Below are positions 39,342 through 53,900 of a stretch of 64,000 nt of DNA, in pieces (the stretch's first letter is position 1; every line of letters begins with the position of its first letter). A program made the position numbers and the translations under genes. Source of the stretch: Osmia lignaria lignaria (lineage: Eukaryota; Arthropoda; Insecta; Hymenoptera; Megachilidae); contig NW_027478160.1 in NCBI RefSeq assembly GCF_051020975.1, forward strand, positions 18,374,001 through 18,438,000. The letters run 5' to 3'. The notes beneath the pieces are model-generated. The model did no database searches. It was given only the letters and a program-made list of their open reading frames with translations, and had not been told where the DNA came from.

Positions 39342-42239
39342 TTGCATATTTATCTCAAGGGAAGGGGCCTGACGGACATATTTCGAGATATTTCTTCTTC
39401 TTGTTGTTCTTCTTCTGCACAGCTAAGCTGGAAGTGGCATTTGCGGCTCGCACTAGTGCAGGGTTATCTCAAAGAAAGGGGCCACGGTGTTTCTGTATCT
39501 CTATTATGTTGGTGCGGCTTCGGAACTTTTAAATATCTCGATATATCTCGAAAACTACGCTTCTGATCAAAAAATATCATAGAACATAAATTGTAGGAAA
39601 CATAATTCTCTACAAAAAACGTCTCTTAACATTTTGCCATAGCTCGCTTCGTTTCCGAGATATTTGCAGATTCAGCTCAAAGGAACTGGCCTGACGGACA
39701 TATTTCGAGATATTTCTTCTTCTTGTTGTTCTTGCTCTGCACAGCTAAGCTGGAAGTGGCATTTGCAGCTCGCAATGGTGCAGAGTTATCTCAAAGAAAG
39801 GGGCCACGGTGTTTCTGTATCTCTATTATGTTGGTGCGGCTTCGGAACTTTTAAATATCTTGATATATCTCGAGAACTACGCATCTAATCAAAAAATATC
39901 ATAGAACATAAAAAGTAGGAAACATAATTCTCTACAAAAAAGGTCTCTTAACATTTTGCCATAGCACGCTTCGTTTCCGAGATATTTGCATATTTATCTC
40001 AAGGGAAGGGGCCTGACGGACATATTTCGAGATATTTCTTCTTCTTGTTGTTCTTCTTCTGCACAGCTAAGCTGGAAGTGGCATTTACAGCTCGCAATAG
40101 TGCAGAGTTATCTCAAAGAAAGGGGCCACGGTGTTTCTGTATCTCTATTATGTTGGTGCGGCTTCGGAACTTTTAAATATCTTGATATATCTCGAGAACT
40201 ACGTATCTGATCAAAAAATATCATAGAACATAAAAAGTAGGAAACTTAATTCTCTACAAAAAAGGTCTCTTAACATTTTGCCATAGCTCGCTTCGTTTCC
40301 GAGATATTTGCATATTTATCTCAAGGGAAGGGGCCTGACGGACATATTTCGAGATATTTCTTCTTCTTGTTGTTCTTCTTCTGCACAGCTAAGCTGGAAG
40401 TGGCATTTGCGGCTCGCACTAGTGCAGGGTTATCTCAAAGAAAGGGGCCACGGTGTTTCTGTATCTCTATTATGTTGGTGCGGCTTCGGAACTTTTAAAT
40501 ATCTCGATATATCTCGAAAACTACGCTTCTGATCAAAAAATATCATAGAACATAAATTGTAGGAAACATAATTCTCTACAAAAAAGGTCTCTTAACATTT
40601 TGCCATAGCTCGCTTCGTTTCCGAGATATTTGCAGATATATCTCAAGGGAAGGGGCCTGACGGACATATTTCGAGATATTTCTTCTTCTTGTTGTTCTTC
40701 TTCTGCACAGCTAAGCTGGAAGTGGCATTTACAGCTCGCAATAGTGCAGAGTTATCTCAAAGAAAGGGGCCACGGTGTTTCTGTATCTCTATTATGTTGG
40801 TGCGGCTTCGGAACTTTTAAATATCTTGATATATCTCGAGAACTACGTATCTGATCAAAAAATATCATAGAACATAAAAAGTAGGAAACTTAATTCTCTA
40901 CAAAAAAGGTCTCTTAACATTTTGCCATAGCTCGCTTCGTTTCCGAGATATTTGCATATTTATCTCAAGGGAAGGGGCCTGACGGACATATTTCGAGATA
41001 TTTCTTCTTCTTGTTGTTCTTCTTCTGCACAGCTAAGCTGGAAGTGGCATTTGCGGCTCGCACTAGTGCAGAGTTATCTCAAAGAAAGGGGCCACGGTGT
41101 TTCTGTATCTCTATTATGTAGGTGCGGCTTCGGAACTTTTAAATATCTCGATATATCTCGAAAACTACGCTTCTGATCAAAAAATATCATAGAACCTAAA
41201 TTGTAGGAAACATAATTCTCTACAAAAAAGGTCTCTTAACATTTTGCCATAGCTCGCTTCGTTTCCGAGATATTTGCAGATATATCTCAAGGGAATGGGC
41301 CTGACGGACATATTTCGAGATATTTCTTCTTCTTGTTGTTCTTCTTCTGCACAGCTAAGCTGGAAGTGGCATTTGCAGCTCGCAATAGTGCAGAGTTATC
41401 TCAAAGAAAGGGGCCACGGTGTTTCTGTATCTCTATTATGTTGGTGCGGCTTCGGAACTTTTAAATATCTTGATATATCTCGAGAACTACGCATCTGATC
41501 AAAAAATATCATATCACATGAAAAGTAGGAAACTTAATTCTCTACAAAAAAGGTCTCTTAACATTTTGCCATAGCTCGCTTCGTTTCCGAGATATTTGCA
41601 GATTCATCTCAAGGGAAGGGGCCTGACGGACATATTTCGAGATATTTCTTCTTCTTGTTGTTCTTCTTCTGCACAGCTAAGCTGGAAGTGGCATTTGCGG
41701 CTCGCACTAGTGCAGAGTTATCTCAAAGAAAGGGGCCACGGTGTTTCTGTATCTCTATTATGTTGGTGCGGCTTCGGAACTTTTAAATATCTCGATATAT
41801 CTCGAAAACTACGCTTCTGATCAAAAAATATCATAGAACATAAATTGTAGCAAACATAATTCTCTACAAAAAAGGTCTCTTAACATTTTGCCATAGCTCG
41901 CTTCGTTTCCGAGATATTTGCAGATATATCTCAAGGGAAGGGGCCTGACGGACATATTTCGAGATATTTCTTCTTCTTGTTGTTCTTCTTCTGCACAGCT
42001 AAGCTGGAAGTGGCATTTACAGCTCGCAATAGTGCAGAGTTATCTCAAAGAAAGGGGCCACGGTGTTTCTGTATCTCTATTATGTTGGTGCGGCTTCGGA
42101 ACTTTTAAATATCTTGATATATCTCGAGAACTACGTATCTGATCAAAAAATATCATAGAACATAAAAAGTAGGAAACTTAATTCTCTACAAAAAAGGTCT
42201 CTTAACATTTTGCCATAGCTCGCTTCGTTTCCGAGATAT

Positions 42240-43849
42240 TTGCATATTTATCTCAAGGGAAGGGGCCTGACGGACATATTTCGAGATATTTCTTCTTCTT
42301 GTTGTTCTTCTTCTGCACAGCTAAGCTGGAAGTGGCATTTGCGGCTCGCACTAGTGCAGGGTTATCTCAAAGAAAGGGGCCACGGTGTTTCTGTATCTCT
42401 ATTATGTTGGTGCGGCTTCGGAACTTTTAAATATCTTGATATATCTCGAGAACTACGCATCTGATCAAAAAATATCATAGAACATAAAAAGTAGGAAACT
42501 TAATTCTCTACAAAAAAGGTCTCTTAACATTTTGCCATAGCACGCTTCGTTTCCGAGATATTTGCATATTTATCTCAAGGGAAGGGGCCTGACGGACATA
42601 TTTCGAGATATTTCTTCTTCTTGTTGTTCTTCTTCTGCACAGCTAAGCTGGAAGTGGCATTTGCGGCTCGCACTAGTGCAGAGTTATCTCAAAGAAAGGG
42701 GCCACGGTGTTTCTGTATCTCTATTATGTTGGTGCGGCTTCGGAACTTTTAAATATCTCGATATATCTCGAAAACTACGCTTCTGATCAAAAAATATCAT
42801 AGAACATAAATTGTAGGAAACATAATTCTCTACAAAAAAGGTCTCTTAACATTTTGCCATAGCTCGCTTCGTTTCCGAGATATTTGCAGATATATCTCAA
42901 GGGAAGGGGCCTGACGGACATATTTCGAGATATTTCTTCTTCTTGTTGTTCTTCTTCTGCACAGCTAAGCTGGAAGTGGCATTTACAGCTCGCAATAGTG
43001 CAGAGTTATCTCAAAGAAAGGGGCCACGGTGTTTCTGTATCTCTATTATGTTGGTGCGGCTTCGGAACTTTTAAATATCTTGATATATCTCGAGAACTAC
43101 GTATCTGATCAAAAAATATCATAGAACATAAAAAGTAGGAAACTTAATTCTCTACAAAAAAGGTCTCTTAACATTTTGCCATAGCTCGCTTCGTTTCCGA
43201 GATATTTGCATATTTATCTCAAGGGAAGGGGCCTGACGGACATATTTCGAGATATTTCTTCTTCTTGTTGTTCTTCTTCTGCACAGCTAAGCTGGAAGTG
43301 GCATTTGCGGCTCGCACTAGTGCAGAGTTATCTCAAAGAAAGGGGCCACGGTGTTTCTGTATCTCTATTATGTTGGTGCGGCTTCGGAACTTTTAAATAT
43401 CTCGATATATCTCGAAAACTACGCTTCTGATCAAAAAATATCATAGAAACTAAATTGTAGGAAACATAATTCTCTACAAAAAAGGTCTCTTAACATTTTG
43501 CCATAGCTCGCTTCGTTTCCGAGATATTTGCAGATATATCTCAAGGGAATGGGCCTGACGGACATATTTCGAGATATTTCTTCTTCTTGTTGTTCTTCTT
43601 CTGCACAGCTAAGCTGGAAGTGGCATTTGCAGCTCGCAATAGTGCAGAGTTATCTCAAAGAAAGGGGCCACGGTGTTTCTGTATCTCTATTATGTTGGTG
43701 CGGCTTCGGAACTTTTAAATATCTTGATATATCTCGAGAACTACGTATCTGATCAAAAAATATCATAGAACATAAAAAGTAGGAAACTTAATTCTCTACA
43801 AAAAAGGTCTCTTAACATTTTGCCATAGCTCGCTTCGTTTCCGAGATAT
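42240..43849. repeat. 1,610-bp pentamer of region 11, copy 1
   Basis: Unit order is H-form with GCAGGGTT and E tail (42240); H-form K preceded by AGCACGCTTCG (42562); CATTTACAGC with GTATCTG (42884); H-form K ending AGAAACTAAATTG (43206); GGGAATGGGCC E unit (43528). Confidence 0.88.
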
Positions 43850-46800
43850 TTGCATATTTATCTCAAGGGAAGGGGCCTGACGGACATATTTCGAGATATT
43901 TCTTCTTCTTGTTGTTCTTCTTCTGCACAGCTAAGCTGGAAGTGGCATTTGCGGCTCGCACTAGTGCAGGGTTATCTCAAAGAAAGGGGCCACGGTGTTT
44001 CTGTATCTCTATTATGTTGGTGCGGCTTCGGAACTTTTAAATATCTCGAAATATCTCGAAAACTACGCTTCTGATCAAAAAATATCATAGAACATAAATT
44101 GTAGGAAACATAATTCTCTACAAAAAACGTCTCTTAACATTTTGCCATAGCTCGCTTCGTTTCCGAGATATTTGCAGATTCAGCTCAAAGGAACTGGCCT
44201 GACGGACATATTTCGAGATATTTCTTCTTCTTGTTGTTCTTGCTCTGCACAGCTAAGCTGGAAGTGGCATTTGCAGCTCGCAATGGTGCAGAGTTATCTC
44301 AAAGAAAGGGGCCACGGTGTTTCTGTATCTCTATTATGTTGGTGCGGCTTCGGAACTTTTAAATATCTTGATATATCTCGAGAACTACGCATCTAATCAA
44401 AAAATATCATAGAACATAAAAAGTAGGAAACTTAATTCTCTACAAAAAAGGTCTCTTAACATTTTGCCATAGCACGCTTCGTTTCCGAGATATTTGCATA
44501 TTTATCTCAAGGGAAGGGGCCTGACGGACATATTTCGAGATATTTCTTCTTCTTGTTGTTCTTCTTCTGCACAGCTAAGCTGGAAGTGGCATTTGCGGCT
44601 CGCACTAGTGCAGAGTTATCTCAAAGAAAGGGGCCACGGTGTTTCTGTATCTCTATTATGTTGGTGCGGCTTCGGAACTTTTAAATATCTCGATATATCT
44701 CGAAAACTACGCTTCTGATCAAAAAATATCATAGAACATAAATTGTAGGAAACATAATTCTCTACAAAAAAGGTCTCTTAACATTTTGCCATAGCTCGCT
44801 TCGTTTCCGAGATATTTGCATATTTATCTCAAGGGAAGGGGCCTGACGGACATATTTCGAGATATTTCTTCTTCTTGTTGTTCTTCTTCTGCACAGCTAA
44901 GCTGGAAGTGGCATTTGCGGCTCGCACTAGTGCAGAGTTATCTCAAAGAAAGGGGCCACGGTGTTTCTGTATCTCTATTATGTTGGTGCGGCTTCGGAAC
45001 TTTTAAATATCTCGATATATCTCGAAAACTACGCTTCTGATCAAAAAATATCATAGAACCTAAATTGTAGGAAACATAATTCTCTACAAAAAAGGTCTCT
45101 TAACATTTTGCCATAGCTCGCTTCGTTTCCGAGATATTTGCAGATATATCTCAAGGGAATGGGCCTGACGGACATATTTCGAGATATTTCTTCTTCTTGT
45201 TGTTCTTCTTCTGCACAGCTAAGCTGGAAGTGGCATTTGCAGCTCGCAATAGTGCAGAGTTATCTCAAAGAAAGGGGCCACGGTGTTTCTGTATCTCTAT
45301 TATGTTGGTGCGGCTTCGGAACTTTTAAATATCTTGATATATCTCGAGAACTACGCATCTGATCAAAAAATATCATATCACATGAAAAGTAGGAAACTTA
45401 ATTCTCTACAAAAAAGGTCTCTTAACATTTTGCCATAGCTCGCTTCGTTTCCGAGATATTTGCAGATTCATCTCAAGGGAAGGGGCCTGACGGACATATT
45501 TCGAGATATTTCTTCTTCTTGTTGTTCTTCTTCTGCACAGCTAAGCTGGAAGTGGCATTTGCGGCTCGCACTAGTGCAGAGTTATCTCAAAGAAAGGGGC
45601 CACGGTGTTTCTGTATCTCTATTATGTTGGTGCGGCTTCGGAACTTTTAAATATCTCGATATATCTCGAAAACTACGCTTCTGATCAAAAAATATCATAG
45701 AGCATAAATTGTAGCAAACATAATTCTCTACAAAAAAGGTCTCTTAACATTTTGCCATAGCTCGCTTCGTTTCCGAGATATTTGCAGATATATCTCAAGG
45801 GAAGGGGCCTGACGGACATATTTCGAGATATTTCTTCTTCTTGTTGTTCTTCTTCTGCACAGCTAAGCTGGAAGTGGCATTTACAGCTCGCAATAGTGCA
45901 GAGTTATCTCAAAGAAAGGGGCCACGGTGTTTCTGTATCTCTATTATGTTGGTGCGGCTTCGGAACTTTTAAATATCTTGATATATCTCGAGAACTACGT
46001 ATCTGATCAAAAAATATCATAGAACATAAAAAGTAGGAAACTTAATTCTCTACAAAAAAGGTCTCTTAACATTTTGCCATAGCTCGCTTCGTTTCCGAGA
46101 TATTTGCATATTTATCTCAAGGGAAGGGGCCTGACGGACATATTTCGAGATATTTCTTCTTCTTGTTGTTCTTCTTCTGCACAGCTAAGCTGGAAGTGGC
46201 ATTTGCGGCTCGCACTAGTGCAGAGTTATCTCAAAGAAAGGGGCCACGGTGTTTCTGTATCTCTATTATGTTGGTGCGGCTTCGGAACTTTTAAATATCT
46301 CGATATATCTCGAAAACTACGCTTCTGATCAAAAAATATCATAGAACATAAATTGTAGGAAACATAATTCTCTACAAAAAAGGTCTCTTAGCATTTTGCC
46401 ATAGCTCGCTTCGTTTCCGAGATATTTGCAGATATATCTCAAGGGAAGGGGCCTGACGGACATATTTCGAGATATTTCTTCTTCTTGTTGTTCTTCTTCT
46501 GCACAGCTAAGCTGGAAGTGGCATTTACAGCTCGCAATAGTGCAGAGTTATCTCAAAGAAAGGGGCCACGGTGTTTCTGTATCTCTATTATGTTGGTGCG
46601 GCTTCGGAACTTTTAAATATCTTGATATATCTCGAGAACTACGTATCTGATCAAAAAATATCATAGAACATAAAAAGTAGGAAACTTAATTCTCTACAAA
46701 AAAGGTCTCTTAACATTTTGCCATAGCTCGCTTCGTTTCCGAGATATTTGCATATTTATCTCAAGGGAAGGGGCCTGACGGACATATTTCGAGATATTTC

Positions 46801-47391
46801 TTCTTCTTGTTGTTCTTCTTCTGCACAGCTAAGCTGGAAGTGGCATTTGCGGCTCGCACTAGTGCAGAGTTATCTCAAAGAAAGGGGCCACGGTGTTTCT
46901 GTATCTCTATTATGTTGGTGCGGCTTCGGAACTTTTAAATATCTCGATATATCTCGAAAACTACGCTTCTGATCAAAAAATATCATAGAAACTAAATTGT
47001 AGGAAACATAATTCTCTACAAAAAAGGTCTCTTAACATTTTGCCATAGCTCGCTTCGTTTCCGAGATATTTGCAGATATATCTCAAGGGAATGGGCCTGA
47101 CGGACATATTTCGAGATATTCCTTCTTCTTGTTGTTCTTCTTCTGCACAGCTAAGCTGGAAGTGGCATTTGCAGCTCGCAATAGTGCAGAGTTATCTCAA
47201 AGAAAGGGGCCACGGTGTTTCTGTATCTCTATTATGTTGGTGCGGCTTCGGAACTTTTAAATATCTTGATATATCTCGAGAACTACGTATCTGATCAAAA
47301 AATATCATAGAACATAAAAAGTAGGAAACTTAATTCTCTACAAAAAAGGTCTCTTAACATTTTGCCATAGCTCGCTTCGTTTCCGAGATAT

Positions 47392-49001
47392 TTGCATATT
47401 TATCTCAAGGGAAGGGGCCTGACGGACATATTTCGAGATATTTCTTCTTCTTGTTGTTCTTCTTCTGCACAGCTAAGCTGGAAGTGGCATTTGCGGCTCG
47501 CACTAGTGCAGGGTTATCTCAAAGAAAGGGGCCACGGTGTTTCTGTATCTCTATTATGTTGGTGCGGCTTCGGAACTTTTAAATATCTTGATATATCTCG
47601 AGAACTACGCATCTGATCAAAAAATATCATAGAACATAAAAAGTAGGAAACTTAATTCTCTACAAAAAAGGTCTCTTAACATTTTGCCATAGCACGCTTC
47701 GTTTCCGAGATATTTGCATATTTATCTCAAGGGAAGGGGCCTGACGGACATATTTCGAGATATTTCTTCTTCTTGTTGTTCTTCTTCTGCACAGCTAAGC
47801 TGGAAGTGGCATTTGCGGCTCGCACTAGTGCAGAGTTATCTCAAAGAAAGGGGCCACGGTGTTTCTGTATCTCTATTATGTTGGTGCGGCTTCGGAACTT
47901 TTAAATATCTCGATATATCTCGAAAACTACGCTTCTGATCAAAAAATATCATAGAACATAAATTGTAGGAAACATAATTCTCTACAAAAAAGGTCTCTTA
48001 ACATTTTGCCATAGCTCGCTTCGTTTCCGAGATATTTGCAGATATATCTCAAGGGAAGGGGCCTGACGGACATATTTCGAGATATTTCTTCTTCTTGTTG
48101 TTCTTCTTCTGCACAGCTAAGCTGGAAGTGGCATTTACAGCTCGCAATAGTGCAGAGTTATCTCAAAGAAAGGGGCCACGGTGTTTCTGTATCTCTATTA
48201 TGTTGGTGCGGCTTCGGAACTTTTAAATATCTTGATATATCTCGAGAACTACGTATCTGATCAAAAAATATCATAGAACATAAAAAGTAGGAAACTTAAT
48301 TCTCTACAAAAAAGGTCTCTTAACATTTTGCCATAGCTCGCTTCGTTTCCGAGATATTTGCATATTTATCTCAAGGGAAGGGGCCTGACGGACATATTTC
48401 GAGATATTTCTTCTTCTTGTTGTTCTTCTTCTGCACAGCTAAGCTGGAAGTGGCATTTGCGGCTCGCACTAGTGCAGAGTTATCTCAAAGAAAGGGGCCA
48501 CGGTGTTTCTGTATCTCTATTATGTTGGTGCGGCTTCGGAACTTTTAAATATCTCGATATATCTCGAAAACTACGCTTCTGATCAAAAAATATCATAGAA
48601 ACTAAATTGTAGGAAACATAATTCTCTACAAAAAAGGTCTCTTAACATTTTGCCATAGCTCGCTTCGTTTCCGAGATATTTGCAGATATATCTCAAGGGA
48701 ATGGGCCTGACGGACATATTTCGAGATATTTCTTCTTCTTGTTGTTCTTCTTCTGCACAGCTAAGCTGGAAGTGGCATTTGCGGCTCGCACTAGTGCAGG
48801 GTTATCTCAAAGAAAGGGGCCACGGTGTTTCTGTATCTCTATTATGTTGGTGCGGCTTCGGAACTTTTAAATATCTCGATATATCTCGAAAACTACGCTT
48901 CTGATCAAAAAATATCATAGAACATAAATTGTAGCACACATAATTCTCTACAAAAAAGGTCTCTTAACATTTTGCCATAGCTCGCTTCGTTTCCGAGATA
49001 T
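47392..49001. repeat. 1,610-bp pentamer of region 11, copy 2
   Basis: The marker order of 42240-43849 is repeated, 16 monomers away. The fifth unit (48680) is chimeric: it has the GGGAATGGGCC 5' block but a CGGCTCGCACTAG middle, GCAGGGTT and a K tail ending GTAGCACACAT, consistent with an exchange inside the monomer. Confidence 0.87.
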
Positions 49002-49323
49002 TTGCAGATATATCTCAAGGGAAGGGGCCTGACGGACATATTTCGAGATATTTCTTCTTCTTGTTGTTCTTCTTCTGCACAGCTAAGCTGGAAGTGGCAT
49101 TTACAGCTCGCAATAGTGCAGAGTTATCTCAAAGAAAGGGGCCACGGTGTTTCTGTATCTCTATTATGTTGGTGCGGCTTCGGAACTTTTAAATATCTTG
49201 ATATATCTCGAGAACTACGTATCTGATCAAAAAATATCATAGAACATAAAAAGTAGGAAACTTAATTCTCTACAAAAAAGGTCTCTTAACATTTTGCCAT
49301 AGCTCGCTTCGTTTCCGAGATAT

Positions 49324-50933
49324 TTGCATATTTATCTCAAGGGAAGGGGCCTGACGGACATATTTCGAGATATTTCTTCTTCTTGTTGTTCTTCTTCTGC
49401 ACAGCTAAGCTGGAAGTGGCATTTGCGGCTCGCACTAGTGCAGGGTTATCTCAAAGAAAGGGGCCACGGTGTTTCTGTATCTCTATTATGTTGGTGCGGC
49501 TTCGGAACTTTTAAATATCTTGATATATCTCGAGAACTACGCATCTGATCAAAAAATATCATAGAACATAAAAAGTAGGAAACTTAATTCTCTACAAAAA
49601 AGGTCTCTTAACATTTTGCCATAGCACGCTTCGTTTCCGAGATATTTGCATATTTATCTCAAGGGAAGGGGCCTGACGGACATATTTCGAGATATTTCTT
49701 CTTCTTGTTGTTCTTCTTCTGCACAGCTAAGCTGGAAGTGGCATTTGCGGCTCGCACTAGTGCAGAGTTATCTCAAAGAAAGGGGCCACGGTGTTTCTGT
49801 ATCTCTATTATGTTGGTGCGGCTTCGGAACTTTTAAATATCTCGATATATCTCGAAAACTACGCTTCTGATCAAAAAATATCATAGAACATAAATTGTAG
49901 GAAACATAATTCTCTACAAAAAAGGTCTCTTAACATTTTGCCATAGCTCGCTTCGTTTCCGAGATATTTGCAGATATATCTCAAGGGAAGGGGCCTGACG
50001 GACATATTTCGAGATATTTCTTCTTCTTGTTGTTCTTCTTCTGCACAGCTAAGCTGGAAGTGGCATTTACAGCTCGCAATAGTGCAGAGTTATCTCAAAG
50101 AAAGGGGCCACGGTGTTTCTGTATCTCTATTATGTTGGTGCGGCTTCGGAACTTTTAAATATCTTGATATATCTCGAGAACTACGTATCTGATCAAAAAA
50201 TATCATAGAACATAAAAAGTAGGAAACTTAATTCTCTACAAAAAAGGTCTCTTAACATTTTGCCATAGCTCGCTTCGTTTCCGAGATATTTGCATATTTA
50301 TCTCAAGGGAAGGGGCCTGACGGACATATTTCGAGATATTTCTTCTTCTTGTTGTTCTTCTTCTGCACAGCTAAGCTGGAAGTGGCATTTGCGGCTCGCA
50401 CTAGTGCAGAGTTATCTCAAAGAAAGGGGCCACGGTGTTTCTGTATCTCTATTATGTTGGTGCGGCTTCGGAACTTTTAAATATCTCGATATATCTCGAA
50501 AACTACGCTTCTGATCAAAAAATATCATAGAAACTAAATTGTAGGAAACATAATTCTCTACAAAAAAGGTCTCTTAACATTTTGCCATAGCTCGCTTCGT
50601 TTCCGAGATATTTGCAGATATATCTCAAGGGAATGGGCCTGACGGACATATTTCGAGATATTTCTTCTTCTTGTTGTTCTTCTTCTGCACAGCTAAGCTG
50701 GAAGTGGCATTTGCAGCTCGCAATAGTGCAGAGTTATCTCAAAGAAAGGGGCCACGGTGTTTCTGTATCTCTATTATGTTGGTGCGGCTTCGGAACTTTT
50801 AAATATCTTGATATATCTCGAGAACTACGCATCTGATCAAAAAATATCATATCACATGAAAAGTAGGAAACTTAATTCTCTACCAAAAAGGTCTCTTAAC
50901 ATTTTGCCATAGCTCTCTTCGTTTCCGAGATAT
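49324..50933. repeat. 1,610-bp pentamer of region 11, copy 3
   Basis: This is a third copy, six monomers after copy 2, with AGCACGCTTCG before 49646, AGAAACTAAATTG after 50290, and a GGGAATGGGCC unit at 50612. That last unit ends ATCATATCACATG, as do units 41274 and 45138. Confidence 0.87.
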
Positions 50934-53900
50934 TTGCAGATTTATCTCAAGGGAAGGGGCCTGACGGACATATTTCGAGATATTTCTTCTTCTTGTTGTT
51001 CTTCTTCTGCACAGCTAAGCTGGAAGTGGCATTTGCGGCTTGCACTAGTGCAGAGTTATCTCAATGAAAGGGGCCGCGGTGTTTCTGTATCCCTATTATG
51101 TTGGTGCGGCTTCGGAACTTTTAAATATTTCGATATATCTCGAAAACTACGCTTCTGATCAAAAAATATCATAGAACCTAAATTGTAGGAAACATAATTC
51201 TCTACAAAAAAGGTCTCTTAAGATTTTGCCATAGCTCGCTTCGTTTCCGAGATATTTGCAGATATATCTCAAGGGAAGGGGCCTGACGGACATATTTCGA
51301 GATATTTCTTCTACTTGTTGTTCTTCTTCTGCACAGCTAAGCTGGAAGTGGCATTTGCGGCTCGCACTAGTGCACAGTTATCTCAAAGAAAGGGGCCACG
51401 GTGTTTCTGTATCTCTATTATGTTGGTGCGGCTTCGGAACTTTTAAGTATCTCGATATATCTCGAAAACTACGCTTCTGATCAAAAAATATCATAGAACA
51501 TAAATTGTAGGAAACATAATTCTCTACAAAAAATGTCTCTTAACATTTTGCCATAGCTCGCTTCGTTTCCGAGATATTTGCAGATTCAGCTCAAAGGAAC
51601 TGGCCTGACGGACATATTTCGAGATATTTCTTCTTCTTGTTGTTCTTCTTCTGCACAGCTAAGCTGGAAGTGGCATTTGCAGCTCGCAATAGTGCAGAGT
51701 TATCTCAAAGAAAGGGGCCACGGTGTTTCTGTATCTCTATTATGTTGGTGCGGCTTCGGAACTTTTAAATATCTTGATATATCTCGAGAACTACGCATCT
51801 GATCAAAAAATATCATAGAACATGAAAAGTAGGAAACTTAATTCTCTACCAAAAAGGTCTCTTAACATTTTGCCATAGCTCTCTTCGTTTCCGAGATATT
51901 TGCAGATTTATCTCAAGGGAAGGGGCCTGACGGACATATTTCGAGATATTTCTTCTTCTTGTTGTTCTTCTTCTGCACAGCGAAGCTGGAAGTGGCATTT
52001 GCGGCTCGCACTAGTGCAGAGTTATCTCAATGAAAGGGGCCACGGTGTTTCTGTATCTCTATTATGTTGGTGCGGCTTCGGAACTTTTAAATATCTTGAT
52101 ATATCTCGAGAACTTCGCGTCTGATCAAAAAATATCATACAACATAAAAAGTAGGAAACTTAATTCTCTACAAAAAAGGTCTCTTAACATTTTGCCATAG
52201 CTCGCTTCGTTTCCGAGATATTTGCAGATTTATCTCAAGGGAAGTGGCCTGACGGACATATTTCGAGATATTTCTTCTTCTTGTTGTTCTTCTTCTGCAC
52301 AGCTAAGCTGGAAGTGGCATTTGCAGCTCGCAATAGTGCAGAGATATCTCAAAGAAAGGGGCCACGGTGTTTCTGTATCTCTATTATGTTGGTGCGGCTT
52401 CGGAACTTTTAAATATCTTGATATATCTCGAGAACTACGCATCTGATCAAAAAATATCATAGAACACAAAAAGTAAGAAACATAATTCTCTACAAAAAAG
52501 GTCTCTTAACATTTTGCCATAGCTCGCTTCGTTTCCGAGATATTTGCAGATTTATCTCAAGGGAAGGGGCCTGACGGACATATTTCGAGATATTTCTTCT
52601 ACTTGTTGTTCTTCTTCTGCACAGCTAAGCTGGAAGTGGCATTTGCGGCTCGCACTAGTGCACAGTTATCTCAAAGAAAGGGGCCACGGTGTTTCTGTAT
52701 CTCTATTATGTTGATGCGGCTTCGGAACTTTTAAGTATCTCGATATATCTCGAAAACTACGCTTCTGATCAAAAAATACCATAGAACATAAATTGTAGGA
52801 AACATAATTCTCTACAAAAAATGTCTCTTAACATTTTGCCATAGCTCGCTTCGTTTCCGAGATATTTGCAGATTCAGCTCAAAGGAACTGGCCTGACGGA
52901 CATATTTCGAGATATTTCTTCTTCTTGTTGTTCTTCTTCTGCACAGCTAAGCTGGAAGTGGCATTTGCAGCTCGCAATAGTGCAGAGTTATCTCAAAGAA
53001 AGGGGCCACGGTGTTTCTGTATCTCTATTATGTTGGTGCGGCTTCGGAACTTTTAAATATCTTGATATATCTCGAGAACTACGCATCTGATCAAAAAATA
53101 TCATAGAACGTGGAAAGTAGGAAACTTAATTCTCTACCAAAAAGGTCTCTTAACATTTTGCCATAGCTCTCTTCGTTTCCGAGATATTTGCAGATTTATC
53201 TCAAGGGAAGGGGCCTGACGGACATATTTCGAGATATTTCTTCTTCTTGTTGTTCTTCTTCTGCACAGCTAAACTGGAAGTGGCATTTCCAGCTCGCAAT
53301 AGTGCAGAGTTATCTCAAAGAAAGGGGCCACGGTGTTTCTGTATCGCTATTATGTTGGTGCGGCTTCGGAACTTTTAAATATCTTGATATATCTCGAGAA
53401 CTACGCATCTGATAAAAAAATATCATAGAACATAAAAAGTAGGAAACTTAATTCTCTACAAAAAAGGTCTCTTAACATTTTGCCATAGCTCGCTTCGTTT
53501 CCGAGATATTTGCAGATTTATCTCAAGGGAAGGGGCCTGACGGACATATTTCGAGATATTTCTTCTTCTTGTTGTTCTTCTTCTGCACAGTTAAGCTGGA
53601 AGTGGCATTTGCGGCTCGTACTAGTGCAGAGTTATCTCAACGAAAGGGGCCACGGTGTTTCTGTATCTCTATTATGTTGGTGCGGCTTCGGAACTTTTAA
53701 ATATCTTGATATATCTCGAGAACTACGCGTCCGATCAAAAAATATCATAGAACATAAAAAGTAGGAAACTTAATTCTCTACAAAAACGGTTTCTTAACAT
53801 TTTGCCATAGCTCGCTTCGTTTCCGAGATATTTGCAGATATATTTCAAGGGAAGGGGCCTGACGGACATATTTCGAGATATTTCTTCTTCTTGTTGTTCT

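Larger units (their letters stand above)
39342..50933. repeat. Region 11: 36-monomer homogenised H/K and E domain
   Basis: This 11.6-kb domain is built from few unit types: H-form K units (GCATATTTATC), E units with CATTTACAGCTCGC and ACTACGTATCTG, units with GGGAATGGGCC, and H-form units with GCAGGGTTATC. The basic dimer (E then H/K, 644 bp) repeats in tandem at 45782-47069. Larger copies are 40952-42239 with 44816-46103 (12 monomers apart; both with ATCATATCACATG and GTAGCAAACAT) and 39342-39985 with 43850-44493 (14 monomers apart; TTCTTGCTCTGC and GCAATGGTGC). Confidence 0.88.
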
